A stretch of 64,000 nt of DNA from Burkholderiales bacterium (GCA_016790165.1 JAEUPL010000013.1:81543-145542); one strand, 5' to 3'. Counted from the stretch's first letter, positions 48,557-57,557 are shown. The notes: a model not told the origin generated them from the letters alone. Numbers and translations: made by a program.

Positions 48557-49192
48557 CTACTTTTGCCTCGCGAGCGAGTTGGGGGTCGGCTCGCCGATTT
48601 TGGTCAGTGTGTTGCGGTCCTTGTGATGGAATAACTCGTCCTGGCCGTGAATTTTCAGAACGGTGTCCTGCTCGTAAGTCCAGGTACCGTTATCGTTGAT
48701 CTTTACCCTGATGTGGAATTCATCAGTGCGGAACGCGTGCTCCAGGAAGGGATTCGAGCAAATGCCGTTTTCGGTGGAACCGCGTTTGGCCACGAGCTTG
48801 AACTCGCGGTCCATCGCCTTGGCGCTGCCGATGGCCAACGCCGTCTGCCCGCGCGGAATGGTCAACGAATGCATGATCATGCCGGTCGCCGGCTCCCAGA
48901 GCCAGTATCCGACCTGGCTGTGATACGTCTCGACGTCGTCCGGCTTGGTGATGTGGACGTGGTACAGCAGTCCGTAAAAGAGCTGCGGACCATTCGACTG
49001 CGGGTCGATCGGCTGTAGCTCGATACGTTCAATGTAAGTTTGTGTGGCAGGACCGTCAGCTTCCGGTTTGACGTCGAGGCCGCGGGTTCCCCGCCAGATG
49101 CCTGCCAGGCCGGTCAATGGACCGAGATTCGCCAGCGTGTCATCGTCGATGTCGGCTTGTTCCGTGAAGATGCCTTTCGGGTATTCGCTCAT
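48557..49192 (-). CDS. Nitrobindin-like haem-binding beta-barrel protein
   Basis: A 211-aa protein of the FABP-like/nitrobindin family: NLGPLTGLAGIWRGTRGLD is the GxWxGxG-type start of the barrel, then repeated strands to DELFHHKDRNTLTKIG. The family binds ferric haem or fatty ligands. ATG 49192 was chosen; ATG 49210 (six residues more) is equally possible. Confidence 0.78.
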   Translation of the reverse strand: MSEYPKGIFTEQADIDDDTLANLGPLTGLAGIWRGTRGLDVKPEADGPATQTYIERIELQPIDPQSNGPQLFYGLLYHVHITKPDDVETYHSQVGYWLWEPATGMIMHSLTIPRGQTALAIGSAKAMDREFKLVAKRGSTENGICSNPFLEHAFRTDEFHIRVKINDNGTWTYEQDTVLKIHGQDELFHHKDRNTLTKIGEPTPNSLARQK

Positions 49193-49303
49193 TGGAATGC
49201 TCTCGAACATAAACCCTGAAATGCTAGCGCCCACGGCGAGTAAGCATGGCGCCGAATCGCAGAGAATACGCATTCCAGACTGTTCCGGCCGGTTGCGCTT
49301 TCC

Positions 49304-50146
49304 ATGACGACCCTTCAGCATTTCCTGCCCAAGCGGCTGCTCACACAGATCGCGGGCGCGTTCGCACGCTGGCGAGGCGGGGCGCTGACGACGCTTGCGA
49401 TCAAACGCTTTATCCGTCGCTACGGCGTGAACATGACCGAGGCTGCAATTCCCGACCCCGCCGCCTACGGGACGTTCAACGAATTCTTTACGCGTCCGCT
49501 CCGCGAGGGAGCGCGTCCGTTCGCGGCGGCCGATTTTCTCTGTCCGGTGGACGGCGCGATTAGTCAGTTCGGTCCGATTGCCGGCGATCAGATTTTTCAG
49601 GCGAAGGGACACGGCTACACGACGGAGGCGCTGGTCGGCGGCGATGCCGCGCTGGCGGCACGCTTCCAGGACGGGGCGTTTGCGACCCTCTATCTGAGCC
49701 CGAAGGACTATCACCGCATTCACATGCCCTGTGACGGCGTGCTGCGACAGATGATTTATGTGCCCGGCGATCTGTTTTCGGTAAACCCGGCGACGGCGCG
49801 CGCAGTGCCGGGTCTATTCGCCCGTAACGAACGCGTCGTCTGCGTGTTCGATAACACGCAAGGGCCGTTCGTACTGGTGCTGGTTGGAGCAACAATCGTC
49901 GGCAGCATGGCCACGGTGTGGCACGGCGTTGTGAACCCGCCGCGCCTGCAGGCCGTGAAGCGATGGGACTATTCAGCGACGAGTGACGAAGCGATCTCGC
50001 TCAAACGGGGGGACGAAATGGGCCGCTTCCTGTTGGGCTCGACTGTGGTCATGTTGTGGCCGAAGGGCGCCATCGATTTCAACAAGGCGTGGCACCCTGC
50101 AGCCGCGATCCGCATGGGCGAAGCGATGGGCCTGCGGGTTGGTTGA
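49304..50146 (+). CDS. psd: Phosphatidylserine decarboxylase
   Basis: The enzyme makes phosphatidylethanolamine from phosphatidylserine. The 280-aa proenzyme shows FNEFFTRPLREGARP, CPVDGAISQFG, YLSPKDYHRIHMP and the self-cleavage motif LGST (in GRFLLGSTVVMLWP), whose serine becomes the pyruvoyl group. ATG 49304 follows close to a divergent gene start. Confidence 0.95.
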   Translation: MTTLQHFLPKRLLTQIAGAFARWRGGALTTLAIKRFIRRYGVNMTEAAIPDPAAYGTFNEFFTRPLREGARPFAAADFLCPVDGAISQFGPIAGDQIFQAKGHGYTTEALVGGDAALAARFQDGAFATLYLSPKDYHRIHMPCDGVLRQMIYVPGDLFSVNPATARAVPGLFARNERVVCVFDNTQGPFVLVLVGATIVGSMATVWHGVVNPPRLQAVKRWDYSATSDEAISLKRGDEMGRFLLGSTVVMLWPKGAIDFNKAWHPAAAIRMGEAMGLRVG

Positions 50147-50171
50147 ACACACGAACATCAGGGGGAAAGGC

Positions 50172-51166
50172 ATGACCGACAAGGTGCAGCCCAGCACCGA
50201 CTGGCAGGAGCAGATTGCGCCTGACGAGGCCGAGCGCTTCGCTCGCTATAGCGAACAGTTCGCCGCGATCCAGGCGCGAAAGTCAGTCGAATACGGCCAG
50301 GGGCGCGCGTTGCATCGAAAGCAATTGACCGCAGCAGCAGGCTCGCTCGACGTACTGCCTGACCTGCCGGGTTTCGCTCGTTACGGACTGTTCGCCAACG
50401 CTGGGAGGCATGACGCTTGGGTGCGGCTCTCCAACGGGGGCATGGACCGCGCTCCCGACGCAGTGCCCGATATTCGCGGCTTCGCGCTGCGAGTGTTCGG
50501 TGTCAACGGGGAGTCGGCACTTGGCAACGGACCGGCGAAGAGCCAGGATTTCACGTTGATCAACCAGGAGAAGTTCGCGTTCGCCAGAAGCGATGAATTT
50601 GTCGATTTCGTCACAGCGGCAGCCAACGGGAACGGCGCGCTGCTCAGGTTTGTGATCAAACGCTACGGCTTGTTGGGCGGGCCGGTGCGAGTCGCACGAA
50701 TGCTGAAGACGGTCAGCAAACCGTTCGGCGGGTTTGCCACGGAAACGCTGTTCGGCAATGTGCCCATAGCCTGCGGGCCCTACGCGGTGCGTGTGCGGTT
50801 GGTGCCCGCTGGCAGCAACGGCAAGGCAACACCCGGGGCGAACAAGGATTGGGGGGGGACTTCAGCACACGCCTGCACCGTCAAGCGCTGCACTGGGACA
50901 TGCAGTTGCAGCCCTTCGTGAGTGAGATATTGACGCCCATCGAAGACGCGTCGGTGAATTGGTCCAGCCCGTACACCACGGTCGCCCGCCTCACGCTGCC
51001 GCAGCAAGATACGGCCTCGGCTAAGGGGCAGGCGCTGTGCAAGAAGGCCGAAGCGTCGGTGTTTGACCCCTGGGAGGCGCTCGCCGCACACCGCCCGCTG
51101 GGCGACGTGCAGCGGGCGCGGAAGGTGGTTTACTTCGTCAGTCAGCAGGGGCGTGGCGCAGCTTAG
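50172..51166 (+). pseudogene. Catalase-like haem protein, frameshifted at a G8 run
   Basis: The 5' part from ATG 50172 reads as a y4iL-type catalase-like protein (ALHRKQLTAAAGSL, GFARYGLFANAG, WVRLSNGGMDRAPDA). At GGGGGGGG (50851-50858) the frame shifts: the first frame runs to a poor tail and stops at 50921 (249 aa), while the proper C-terminal half continues in another frame as DFSTRLHRQALHWDMQLQPF to 51166. One added G would restore about 331 aa. It could be a true pseudogene, a phase-variable gene or a sequence error. Confidence 0.8.
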
Positions 51167-51217
51167 TTGACGACTGCGCAGCAGGCAGTCAGGCCTTGAC
51201 CGCGCCCAAAAAACAAA

Positions 51218-51243
51218 AGGCCAACCGTGCAGGTTGACCTTTG
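51218..51243. terminator. Terminator after the catalase-like gene
   Basis: AAAGGCCAACC / GGTTGACCTTT forms an 11-base stem with one mismatch and a 4- to 5-nt loop, with A and T runs at the ends, 50 bp after the stop. Confidence 0.75.
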
Positions 51244-51322
51244 AATTCAGTTGGGAGGAGGACTACCACACAAACGGCTGCAAGCCTTGTCTTATGCGGG
51301 TTTTTGCTTCGACGTGTCTAGG

Positions 51323-51344
51323 ATTACCCCCAAAGTTACCCCCA
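51323..51344 (+). promoter_or_regulatory. Integrase arm-type sites, left end
   Basis: ATTACCCCCA (51323) and GTTACCCCCA (51335) are spaced by 12 bp, matching the paired sites at the right end of the element. Confidence 0.6.
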
Positions 51345-51430
51345 GATCAGTCTCGTTGCGTCGCGCGCACTACTTGCCCCCACGTATATTGCCCTGAGTG
51401 GCGTGAGCGTCAAATTCTTCGAGGTGTCCT

Positions 51431-51934
51431 ATGTCGGCGAAAGATCGGCCAAAGCAACGCGCCGGATTGAAAGTGTTGGCCGTGTTGGTTTCGATCTTGT
51501 GCTGCCTCGCTGTCCTCGTTGCGGTGTGGCTGCTCGAATCGTCGAACCTCTCCCCGGCAGAAAAGGTGGGAATATTTGCTTTGGCGGCCCTGTCTTGGCC
51601 TGTCGTGAGTGCGTTTTATCGTACTTTGCTCATGCAGCTCGGGCTTGCAAGCGAGCGAGCGCGCGAATTGCTGGACGCGATGGCGAAGGCTAAGCTTCCA
51701 AAGGCCGAGAAACACCATGCCGACATAGAAAGTTTCTTGTCTGAAATTCAGGAGTGCGAACACCTCCCACCGCGAACGCGCATGACTGCCGCGCAGTGGT
51801 CACTGGTGGTGGTGCGTGGGCGAGCCGAGCATACATTTGCAAACATCGAATCGGAAGCGCTGGACTTGGCTTTCGCTGACTATGCCCGCCTCGGCATCGG
51901 AACAGATCACGCGCTTCGGGTTGACGAGGATTGA
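51431..51934 (+). CDS. Small membrane protein of unknown function (element cargo)
   Basis: A 167-aa protein with two membrane helices near the start (VLAVLVSILCCLAVLVAVWLL and VGIFALAALSWPVVSAFY) and a cytosolic helical tail. It is the only rightward gene in the element and lies at its left end, the usual place for an accessory gene. The family is not recognised. Confidence 0.6.
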   Translation: MSAKDRPKQRAGLKVLAVLVSILCCLAVLVAVWLLESSNLSPAEKVGIFALAALSWPVVSAFYRTLLMQLGLASERARELLDAMAKAKLPKAEKHHADIESFLSEIQECEHLPPRTRMTAAQWSLVVVRGRAEHTFANIESEALDLAFADYARLGIGTDHALRVDED

Positions 51935-51954
51935 GGAAAATCGCAATCAGTAAC

Positions 51955-52140
51955 TCAGGTGCTGCGCAACACCCGCGCCACCCGCCGCAGCATGGGCCGC
52001 AATCCCCCCGCGTAGGCGTTCCGCGATGACCTGGCCTTGCCTTCAGGCGTTCGCGGGCCGGTCGAGTGTTGCCACGGCTGCCATTGCCTGATTGCTTCGG
52101 CTTGCTTCTGTCGTCGCCGTTCCGTCCAGTGCTGGGACAT
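51955..52140 (-). CDS. Small phage-associated protein (HSTGPRTPEGK type)
   Basis: A 61-aa very basic protein with the stretch WQHSTGPRTPEGKARSSRNA. I recall this motif in small proteins of proviruses and islands; its role is unknown. It overlaps the 3' part of the next gene upstream in another frame. Confidence 0.6.
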   Translation of the reverse strand: MSQHWTERRRQKQAEAIRQWQPWQHSTGPRTPEGKARSSRNAYAGGLRPMLRRVARVLRST

Positions 52141-52756
52141 GGCTTGCAGTCTCCCCGGTCAATAGTTCGTTTGGCGCAATTCGCGAATCAATACGCGCGC
52201 CCGCGTGCGCGGGAGGCGTGCCCGCTGCGTCGCCCGCCACGGTGCCCACGGCGTTGTTAACTTGTTGGTGTCCGGCTGCGATGTTGGCTTGTTTGACAAA
52301 GGCAACCGGTCGCGGGTTCTTCATCTCTGCCAGCGTTTCCACGGTGGCACGGCACTGGCCTTGCGCCCGCAATGCGAGCTTGAGGTACGTTTCCGCAGCG
52401 TTGAGATATTCGCCAGTGTTCAGCGCTGCCCGTCGCGACAGGGTGGTGAACATCGCTTGCAGCGTCAACGCCTGATTGAACAGCAGCGCTTCCAGATCGG
52501 ACGTGTCGCCCGCGCGTAGCGTTGCCGTCTGTTCCTCCAGCCTGTCCAGCAGCGCGGTGACGTCGGTGTCGCCCCATGCGGGTTTTAGCCATGGTTCCAT
52601 CGCAAGGGTGGCTTGCGCTGTTGGTGACGTTGCCAGTTGTCGCGCCGTCGTTACCGCTGTCGGTGTTGCCGCGTCGCCGGTGCCGGTGACTTTCAACACG
52701 CCGGGGTTGTACGTGGTTGCCGTTTTCGCTGTCTTCGCCGTTTTGGTGGTTGCCAT
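52043..52756 (-). CDS. Element-borne protein of unknown function
   Basis: A 237-aa protein with a Thr/Ala-rich start (TTKTAKTAKTATTYNPG) and a helical middle (LLDRLEEQTATLRAGDTSDLEALLFNQALTLQAMF). The pattern of paired helices is seen in small island proteins of unknown role. The iteron-like repeats lie just upstream of its start. Confidence 0.6.
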   Translation of the reverse strand: MATTKTAKTAKTATTYNPGVLKVTGTGDAATPTAVTTARQLATSPTAQATLAMEPWLKPAWGDTDVTALLDRLEEQTATLRAGDTSDLEALLFNQALTLQAMFTTLSRRAALNTGEYLNAAETYLKLALRAQGQCRATVETLAEMKNPRPVAFVKQANIAAGHQQVNNAVGTVAGDAAGTPPAHAGARIDSRIAPNELLTGETASHVPALDGTATTEASRSNQAMAAVATLDRPANA

Positions 52757-52819
52757 GCGGGTTTGTCGTCGTGCCTCAGATGCGCCCAGCGCGGTTACAG
52801 ATGGCAGTTCTTAGAAGGT

Positions 52820-52944
52820 CTACAGCAGGTGAAGTAGACGGCTTGCCGAAAACTGCCCGGATAGCTACAGCGGGTGAAGTAGGGAACCTCATCGCTACTT
52901 CACGCCGTGTAGCTGTCACGCCCGCTCTACTACGCCGCGTGTAG
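52820..52944. repeat. Four 18-bp iteron-like repeats, two in each orientation
   Basis: CTACAGCAGGTGAAGTAG (52820-52837) and CTACAGCGGGTGAAGTAG (52865-52882) are direct copies 45 bp apart. CTACTTCACGCCGTGTAG (52895-52912) and CTACTACGCCGCGTGTAG (52927-52944) are inverted copies, the last inside the 3' end of the DNA-binding gene. Such sets serve as replication origins or operators. Confidence 0.7.
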
Positions 52945-53413
52945 CAAGCAACGCGTTTTTCACCAACGTCCGCGCTTTGATCGTTTCCGGGTCTAGCGGT
53001 GTCGCGGTTGTCGGGTCTTTCAGTTTGTAGGCACCGAACGGAAATGACTTGCTCGTCATCTCCAGTTTCGGCGACTCGTCCAGCCGGAAGCAGGTGAGCG
53101 CGTAGAGTGAACAGCGATTCGGTCGCGCGCCCATTCGTGTCTCCACGATCAGGCCCGCTTCGATCAACTCGCGCTTTGCTTTGTGCAGCGTGGCTTCGCT
53201 GCGCCAGCCGCGCGGTTTCATCAACTTCCACGCAATCGACAAGTCGCCGTTGTTGGCGCCACGATACTGCGTCAGCATGTCGAAGAACAGCATGCGGGCG
53301 TGGGGCGAGCAGTCGAGATAGGCGCGCCCGTCCAGCACCGAAATCGGCACCTGCCGGAATGCGCCCTTGTCCCGTTTGTCCGCTGCGCCGCGCCATGCCT
53401 TATTGCGCCCCAT
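52916..53413 (-). CDS. Helix-turn-helix, replication-initiator-like protein
   Basis: A 165-aa protein. QVPISVLDGRAYLDCSPHARMLFFDMLTQYRGANNGDL and WRSEATLHKAKRELIEAGLIVET form a winged-helix domain like that of small replication or regulatory proteins on islands. ATG 53413 overlaps the preceding small gene. Repeats adjoin its 3' end, which fits an initiator acting at nearby iterons; this is inference. Confidence 0.62.
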   Translation of the reverse strand: MGRNKAWRGAADKRDKGAFRQVPISVLDGRAYLDCSPHARMLFFDMLTQYRGANNGDLSIAWKLMKPRGWRSEATLHKAKRELIEAGLIVETRMGARPNRCSLYALTCFRLDESPKLEMTSKSFPFGAYKLKDPTTATPLDPETIKARTLVKNALLATRGVVERA

Positions 53414-53555
53414 CGCTGGCCGCTTCGCGCCGCAGTCGCAGCAGCAGCGCCCACGCATCGGCCAGCGTGAGCGACGATAGATCATCGGTCACACCGAGAT
53501 GCGAGCAGCGTGCCGCGAGCGCTTCCAGTTCGTTCAACCAGTCCGGGCGGTTCAT
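53400..53555 (-). CDS. Small acidic protein (51 aa)
   Basis: Begins MNRPDWLNELEALAARCSHL and forms one or two helices. It overlaps the gene before it by 4 bp (ATGA) and the gene after it by 14 bp, so it is embedded in a tightly coupled operon. It is unrecognised. Confidence 0.6.
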   Translation of the reverse strand: MNRPDWLNELEALAARCSHLGVTDDLSSLTLADAWALLLRLRREAASDGAQ

Positions 53556-53905
53556 ACCGTGCCCTCCGCAACGTCATCGTCATTGGCAGCGCTGCGCTCG
53601 TACAGGTTGCCAAGCGAGCCGGGGCGTACTTCGTGTAGCAACGTGTAACGGGCAACGCCCGTGTGCTTCACGCCGTCTGCCGTAAATGCCGTCACGGGCA
53701 CCTTGACGATGACGTGCCCAATCTCTCGCAGCTCTAGGATGCGCGGCGCCGGTGACATCACGCCCCACTGCTCGCGCAGTTCAACGGTCGTTTTCGGACC
53801 GGTGCGTAGAGCTTGAATAACCCTTGCACGCTGCCATGATGCGCTGGTATCGTTCCCTGCGTTACGTGATTTTTGGGCGGCTTCGGCCGCCTTTTCTTTT
53901 TTCAT
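53552..53905 (-). CDS. Winged-helix DNA-binding protein
   Basis: A 117-aa protein with a Lys/Ala-rich start and a winged helix: RARVIQALRTGPKTTVELREQWGVMSPAPRILELREIGH and the wing TADGVKHTGVARYTL. It is coupled to AlpA upstream and the 51-aa gene downstream by 4-bp overlaps. Confidence 0.68.
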   Translation of the reverse strand: MKKEKAAEAAQKSRNAGNDTSASWQRARVIQALRTGPKTTVELREQWGVMSPAPRILELREIGHVIVKVPVTAFTADGVKHTGVARYTLLHEVRPGSLGNLYERSAANDDDVAEGTV

Positions 53906-54129
53906 TTCATCGCCCCTTCGTTCGCGTTCAGCGTTTCGATCAGGGCGGTGATGTCAGCAGCGCGCCATGCGGTCGTGCGCTTGCTGAGCTTTACCGGTTG
54001 CGGCGCTTTGCCGTCCTTCACCCATTGCCACCATGTCGAGCGAGACACTGGAATAATGGGGTTGTTGACGGCGCCTTGTTTGCCGGTAGAAACAATCTGG
54101 CTCAGACGAAAAAATGCGGGTTTGGTCAT
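53902..54129 (-). CDS. AlpA-family regulator/excisionase
   Basis: A 75-aa protein starting MTKPAFFRLSQIV, with PVSRSTWWQWVKDGKAPQPVKL as the MerR-like helix-turn-helix of AlpA/Xis proteins and AWRAADITALIE after it. Such proteins regulate integrase and excision. ATG 54129 was chosen after GAAAGGTTCG. Confidence 0.8.
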   Translation of the reverse strand: MTKPAFFRLSQIVSTGKQGAVNNPIIPVSRSTWWQWVKDGKAPQPVKLSKRTTAWRAADITALIETLNANEGAMK

Positions 54130-54246
54130 GAACGAACCTTTCTGGATGTCGTGGTCCCGATTGTTGGGACAAGGCTCGTGACCGACTAGGTGTCTCCCGC
54201 ATCCACTCAATGAGTGAAAGCGCATCTACCCATGCGTGACGCGCAA

Positions 54247-55212
54247 CTACACACCCTTCAGTTTGTCGCGCACCGTTGACCAAGCCAAGTTGTACTTTTC
54301 GGAAAGCACCGTAGCAGCCTTGTTCCTGCTGAGAGCGAGCGACGCATAGTCTTGACGCAGCTTGGCGGTCGTTAGTCTGCGAGCTTCGGCAGATTTTTCC
54401 GCTAACGCGCGACCAGCGTCGGATGCCGTCGGTCGCGCTGTAGCGTGGTTGTCTGGCATTAGACCGACTTTGAAGCCAAAGTAGTACATGCTGATGCCCC
54501 ATGCTTCGGAGGCTAGGCCGAGAGTTCTCAACGTCGAAGCAGCATCATTGTTCGCCCGGGCATCTATGGCTGCATCGAACCAAACTACCGCTGCTGCCGC
54601 GAGTAGGTCGATTGGGTCCTTTAGCTTTTTTACTCTCACCAGACGCAATGCGTATCGGTGAAGGGACTCGACCATCGTAGGACCAAACCGTACAAGTTGC
54701 GGACAGTTCAGACTCGTCAACAAGCCGATATCCTGCCAGTCCTGATGTCTTATCGCAGTCGTTAAAGCCTCAACAGAAAATGACGATCCCTGATGCGTGG
54801 TCGAGGGAACTGCGGACAGGACTGCTAGTGAATCAAGCGCTGACGCAAGGCAGGCTCTGGGAAAGCAGGCAGCGACGTTCTGAACCAGTGTTGCGGTATG
54901 GCCATAATCGATTGGTGAACGTCGCTCATCGGGATCGCTGTTAGTAGCCAGACGCCAGACCTCGGTGATTTGCATTGCGAGTTCAATGTCATCCGTGCGA
55001 TAGTCTTTCCAGCCGACTACGAACCTCTTATCCCGAACGTCGTCATTGAGTTTGACCGGATGCAACTGCCGAAGCTTGTACTTTTTTGCTGGAGGAGGGA
55101 TCGCCTCGGCGCATGCAAAAGCCCATGCGTCGTCCTTCGGGTAGGAGCTGTCAAGCGCCTGTTCTATCAAGTCGTCGATGGTCGCTGACATGTCTTTGCT
55201 AAGCCTCGCCAT
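54247..55212 (-). CDS. Unknown cargo protein between integrase and AlpA
   Basis: A 321-aa soluble, mostly helical protein. Its base composition is lower in GC than the neighbours. The C-terminal 60 residues (LRQDYASLALSRNKAATVLSEKYNLAWSTVRDKLKG) look like a helix-turn-helix. The N-terminal two thirds are unrecognised. Its place between integrase and AlpA is where islands often carry defence or regulatory cargo; no function is claimed. Confidence 0.6.
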   Translation of the reverse strand: MARLSKDMSATIDDLIEQALDSSYPKDDAWAFACAEAIPPPAKKYKLRQLHPVKLNDDVRDKRFVVGWKDYRTDDIELAMQITEVWRLATNSDPDERRSPIDYGHTATLVQNVAACFPRACLASALDSLAVLSAVPSTTHQGSSFSVEALTTAIRHQDWQDIGLLTSLNCPQLVRFGPTMVESLHRYALRLVRVKKLKDPIDLLAAAAVVWFDAAIDARANNDAASTLRTLGLASEAWGISMYYFGFKVGLMPDNHATARPTASDAGRALAEKSAEARRLTTAKLRQDYASLALSRNKAATVLSEKYNLAWSTVRDKLKGV

Positions 55213-55235
55213 TGTTTAGCGGAAAGGCAGAGGCG

Positions 55236-56432
55236 TTAGCCACTTGGTTCCGTCGCATTTCTGAGCCTTTCTAGATAGTTCGCCCACTGCTGCATCATGT
55301 CCCGTCGCTCCGGCAAATGCGCCGTGCGGTTGTAGGCCCGTCCGTTGGCGTCGCGTACCGCATGCGCTAGCTGGTGTTCGATCAGATCAACCCGCACGTT
55401 GAGCACTTCATCGAGAATCGTCCGGGCCATCGCCCGGAAGCCGTGCCCGGTCATCTCGTCTTTACCGATGCCCATACGCCGCAGCGCCGCCAAAATCGCG
55501 TTATCGCTAAGGGGCTTGCCCTCGCCGCGAGCGCTGGGGAAAACGTAGCGGCCGTGCCCGGTGAGCCGGTGCAGTTCAACCAGAATCTCTATCGCCTGAC
55601 GGCACAGCGGCACGATATGGTCGCTCTTGGTCTTGGTGACGAAGTAGCGCCACTCGCCCGCGTCCAGATCAATGTGCGCCCATTCCGCGCGGCGCAGCTC
55701 GCCGGGGCGGACGAAGAACAGCGGCGCCAGCTTCAAGGCGGCGCAGACCACGGGTGAGCCGGAATAGCCGTGAATCGCTCGCAGCAACTCGCCCACTTTC
55801 TTCGGGTCAGTGACGGCGGCGAAGTGTTCACCGTCCACGGGCTTCAAGGCGCCGCGCAGATCGGCCGAAATATCGCGTTCAGCGCGTTGCGTTGCCACGG
55901 CATAGCGCAAGACCTGTCCGCACTCGCCGAGCGCTCTATGGGCCGTTTCCACGGCACCGCGTGCCTCTATCCCGCGTAGCGCTTTCAGCAGTTGCGCCGC
56001 CGTCAGATCGGCAACCGGCACTTTGCCCAGCGCGGGGAACAGGTCACGCTCAAAACGGCGGATGACTTTGACGGCGTAGGCGGGCGCAAGCTTCGGGCCG
56101 TGCGCGGCGAACCATTCTCGGGCAATGGCTTCAAAGCTATTCGCCAGCCGTTCGGCGTCGCCTTGCTTGGTGGCTTTGCGGTGAGCGCCGGGGTCAATGC
56201 CACGGGCGAGCAGGGCGCGGGCTTCCTCGCGTTGCTCGCGGGCGTGCGCGAGTGACGTGTCCGGGTAGGTGCCGAGCGACAGTTGCTTTTCCCGCCCATG
56301 CACGCGGAATTTCAGGCGCCACCACTTCGCGCCCGACGGATTGACCAGCAGGAACAACCCGCCGCCGTCCGCCTTTTTGTAGGGCTTGTCCAGCGCTTTC
56401 AGGTTTCGGACGGCAGGGTCGGTCAAAGGCAC
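55236..56432 (-). CDS. int: Tyrosine recombinase (integrase)
   Basis: A 398-aa phage-type integrase with an N-terminal DUF4102-like arm-binding domain (DPAVRNLKALDKPYKKADGGGLFLLV), a SAM-like core domain and the catalytic domain with R (FVRPGELRRAEW), H-x-x-R (TGHGFRAMARTIL), H and Y (RDANGRAYNRTAHLPERR region). GTG 56432 fits the usual family start and has GCGAGGA upstream; the longer frame to 56546 would run through the arm-type sites. Confidence 0.92.
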   Translation of the reverse strand: MPLTDPAVRNLKALDKPYKKADGGGLFLLVNPSGAKWWRLKFRVHGREKQLSLGTYPDTSLAHAREQREEARALLARGIDPGAHRKATKQGDAERLANSFEAIAREWFAAHGPKLAPAYAVKVIRRFERDLFPALGKVPVADLTAAQLLKALRGIEARGAVETAHRALGECGQVLRYAVATQRAERDISADLRGALKPVDGEHFAAVTDPKKVGELLRAIHGYSGSPVVCAALKLAPLFFVRPGELRRAEWAHIDLDAGEWRYFVTKTKSDHIVPLCRQAIEILVELHRLTGHGRYVFPSARGEGKPLSDNAILAALRRMGIGKDEMTGHGFRAMARTILDEVLNVRVDLIEHQLAHAVRDANGRAYNRTAHLPERRDMMQQWANYLERLRNATEPSG

Positions 56433-56459
56433 GCTTGCATCCTCGCTTTGCGGCCGATC

Positions 56460-56545
56460 TGGGGGTAACTGTTTTCGGTTTTGGGCTGTTACCCCCAGAG
56501 TTACCCCCACGGAACATCGGCTGTTGCTGGACGATGTTACCCCCA
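56460..56545. promoter_or_regulatory. Integrase arm-type sites, right end
   Basis: The 10-mer GTTACCCCCA occurs at 56488, 56500 and 56536, and inverted at 56460-56469. The 56488/56500 pair has the same 12-bp spacing as the left-end pair. Confidence 0.65.
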
Positions 56546-56566
56546 AATGGACGAAAAGGCATTAAA

Positions 56567-56588
56567 AAACCCGCACTTAGGCGGGTTT
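56567..56588. terminator. Terminator between integrase and tRNA-Ala
   Basis: AAACCCGC pairs with GCGGGTTT (8 bp, loop ACTTAG) with A and T runs outside; it can act on both strands. Confidence 0.8.
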
Positions 56589-56622
56589 GTCGGACGGTGC
56601 TGGACAGCTAAAAATGACCTGT

Positions 56623-56698
<76 letters not shown>

Positions 56699-56711
56699 AA
56701 CATGAGCGTGA

Positions 56712-57455
56712 TTATAGCGAGCCGAAACCCGCCTTGCCTGATGGCCACGGGAAAACGGCAAAGTGCCCGTCTTCCCAGGCCAGATAGCCGTAGTCCTGCT
56801 GCCAGTCGGATAGTACCCAGCGGTTGCGGCCCTGAGGGTGAACGTGACGGGCGGGGCGATGGGTGTGGCCGTGGATCAGGTGGTCAACGTGGTGACGCTG
56901 CATGACGCGCTCGACGGCGCCGCCGTTGGCGTCCATGATCGTCATCGCTGTGCTCGCCTTGTGGGCCTCGCTGGCCTTACGCAAGCGGCGTGCGATGCTG
57001 GCGCGAATGGACGCAGGCAGGCAGTTGCCGACGACATGGAAAGCGCTCGAGCGCAACACGCGCCGCGCACGTTGGTACACAACATCATCGGTGCACAACT
57101 CGTCGCCGTGCAACAGCAGAACACGGTCGTCGCCCAGGGTGATTACGGCCTCGGCAGCCAGCAATTCGGCGCTGCAAGCTCGGACAAACGCGGCGCCGAT
57201 CATGAAATCGCGGTTGCCGCGGGCGATGAAGACTTGCGTGCCGCGCGCAGCGAGGGCTGCGAATCGTGCGCAAACACGCTGCGCATAAGCGTCGCGAGCA
57301 AGCAGCGCGTCGCCCAGCCAGACGTGGAGCAGGTCGCCGAGGACGTACAGCTGGTTGGCCTGCGGGGCAACATCGCGCATGAACGCATCAAAGCGCGCGG
57401 CGGTAGCTGCGTCCTGCGCCGCGAGGTGCAGGTCGGAAATAAAAATCGCGCGCAT
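56712..57455 (-). CDS. lpxH: LpxH, UDP-2,3-diacylglucosamine hydrolase
   Basis: LpxH makes lipid X in lipid A synthesis. The 247-aa metallophosphoesterase has ISDLHL, GDLLHVWLGD, ARGNRDFMIG, LLHGDELC and IHGHTHRPARH, all five metal-binding blocks. It is the last gene of a leftward run. Confidence 0.92.
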   Translation of the reverse strand: MRAIFISDLHLAAQDAATAARFDAFMRDVAPQANQLYVLGDLLHVWLGDALLARDAYAQRVCARFAALAARGTQVFIARGNRDFMIGAAFVRACSAELLAAEAVITLGDDRVLLLHGDELCTDDVVYQRARRVLRSSAFHVVGNCLPASIRASIARRLRKASEAHKASTAMTIMDANGGAVERVMQRHHVDHLIHGHTHRPARHVHPQGRNRWVLSDWQQDYGYLAWEDGHFAVFPWPSGKAGFGSL

Positions 57456-57557
57456 GAATCGTTCTACGTCACCCGGTGTGCGCCGCTGCTGCGATCAGTG
57501 GCGGGTGAGTGACAGACGATTCAGTGCGCGCGACGTGCACTGCGAACTGCGCGACGA

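Noticed and set aside
54619-54740. Possible fifth copy of the 122-bp element (AGCTTTTTT)
   Set aside because: No GTCGAC at the expected distance and no matching right end; it lies in a coding region.
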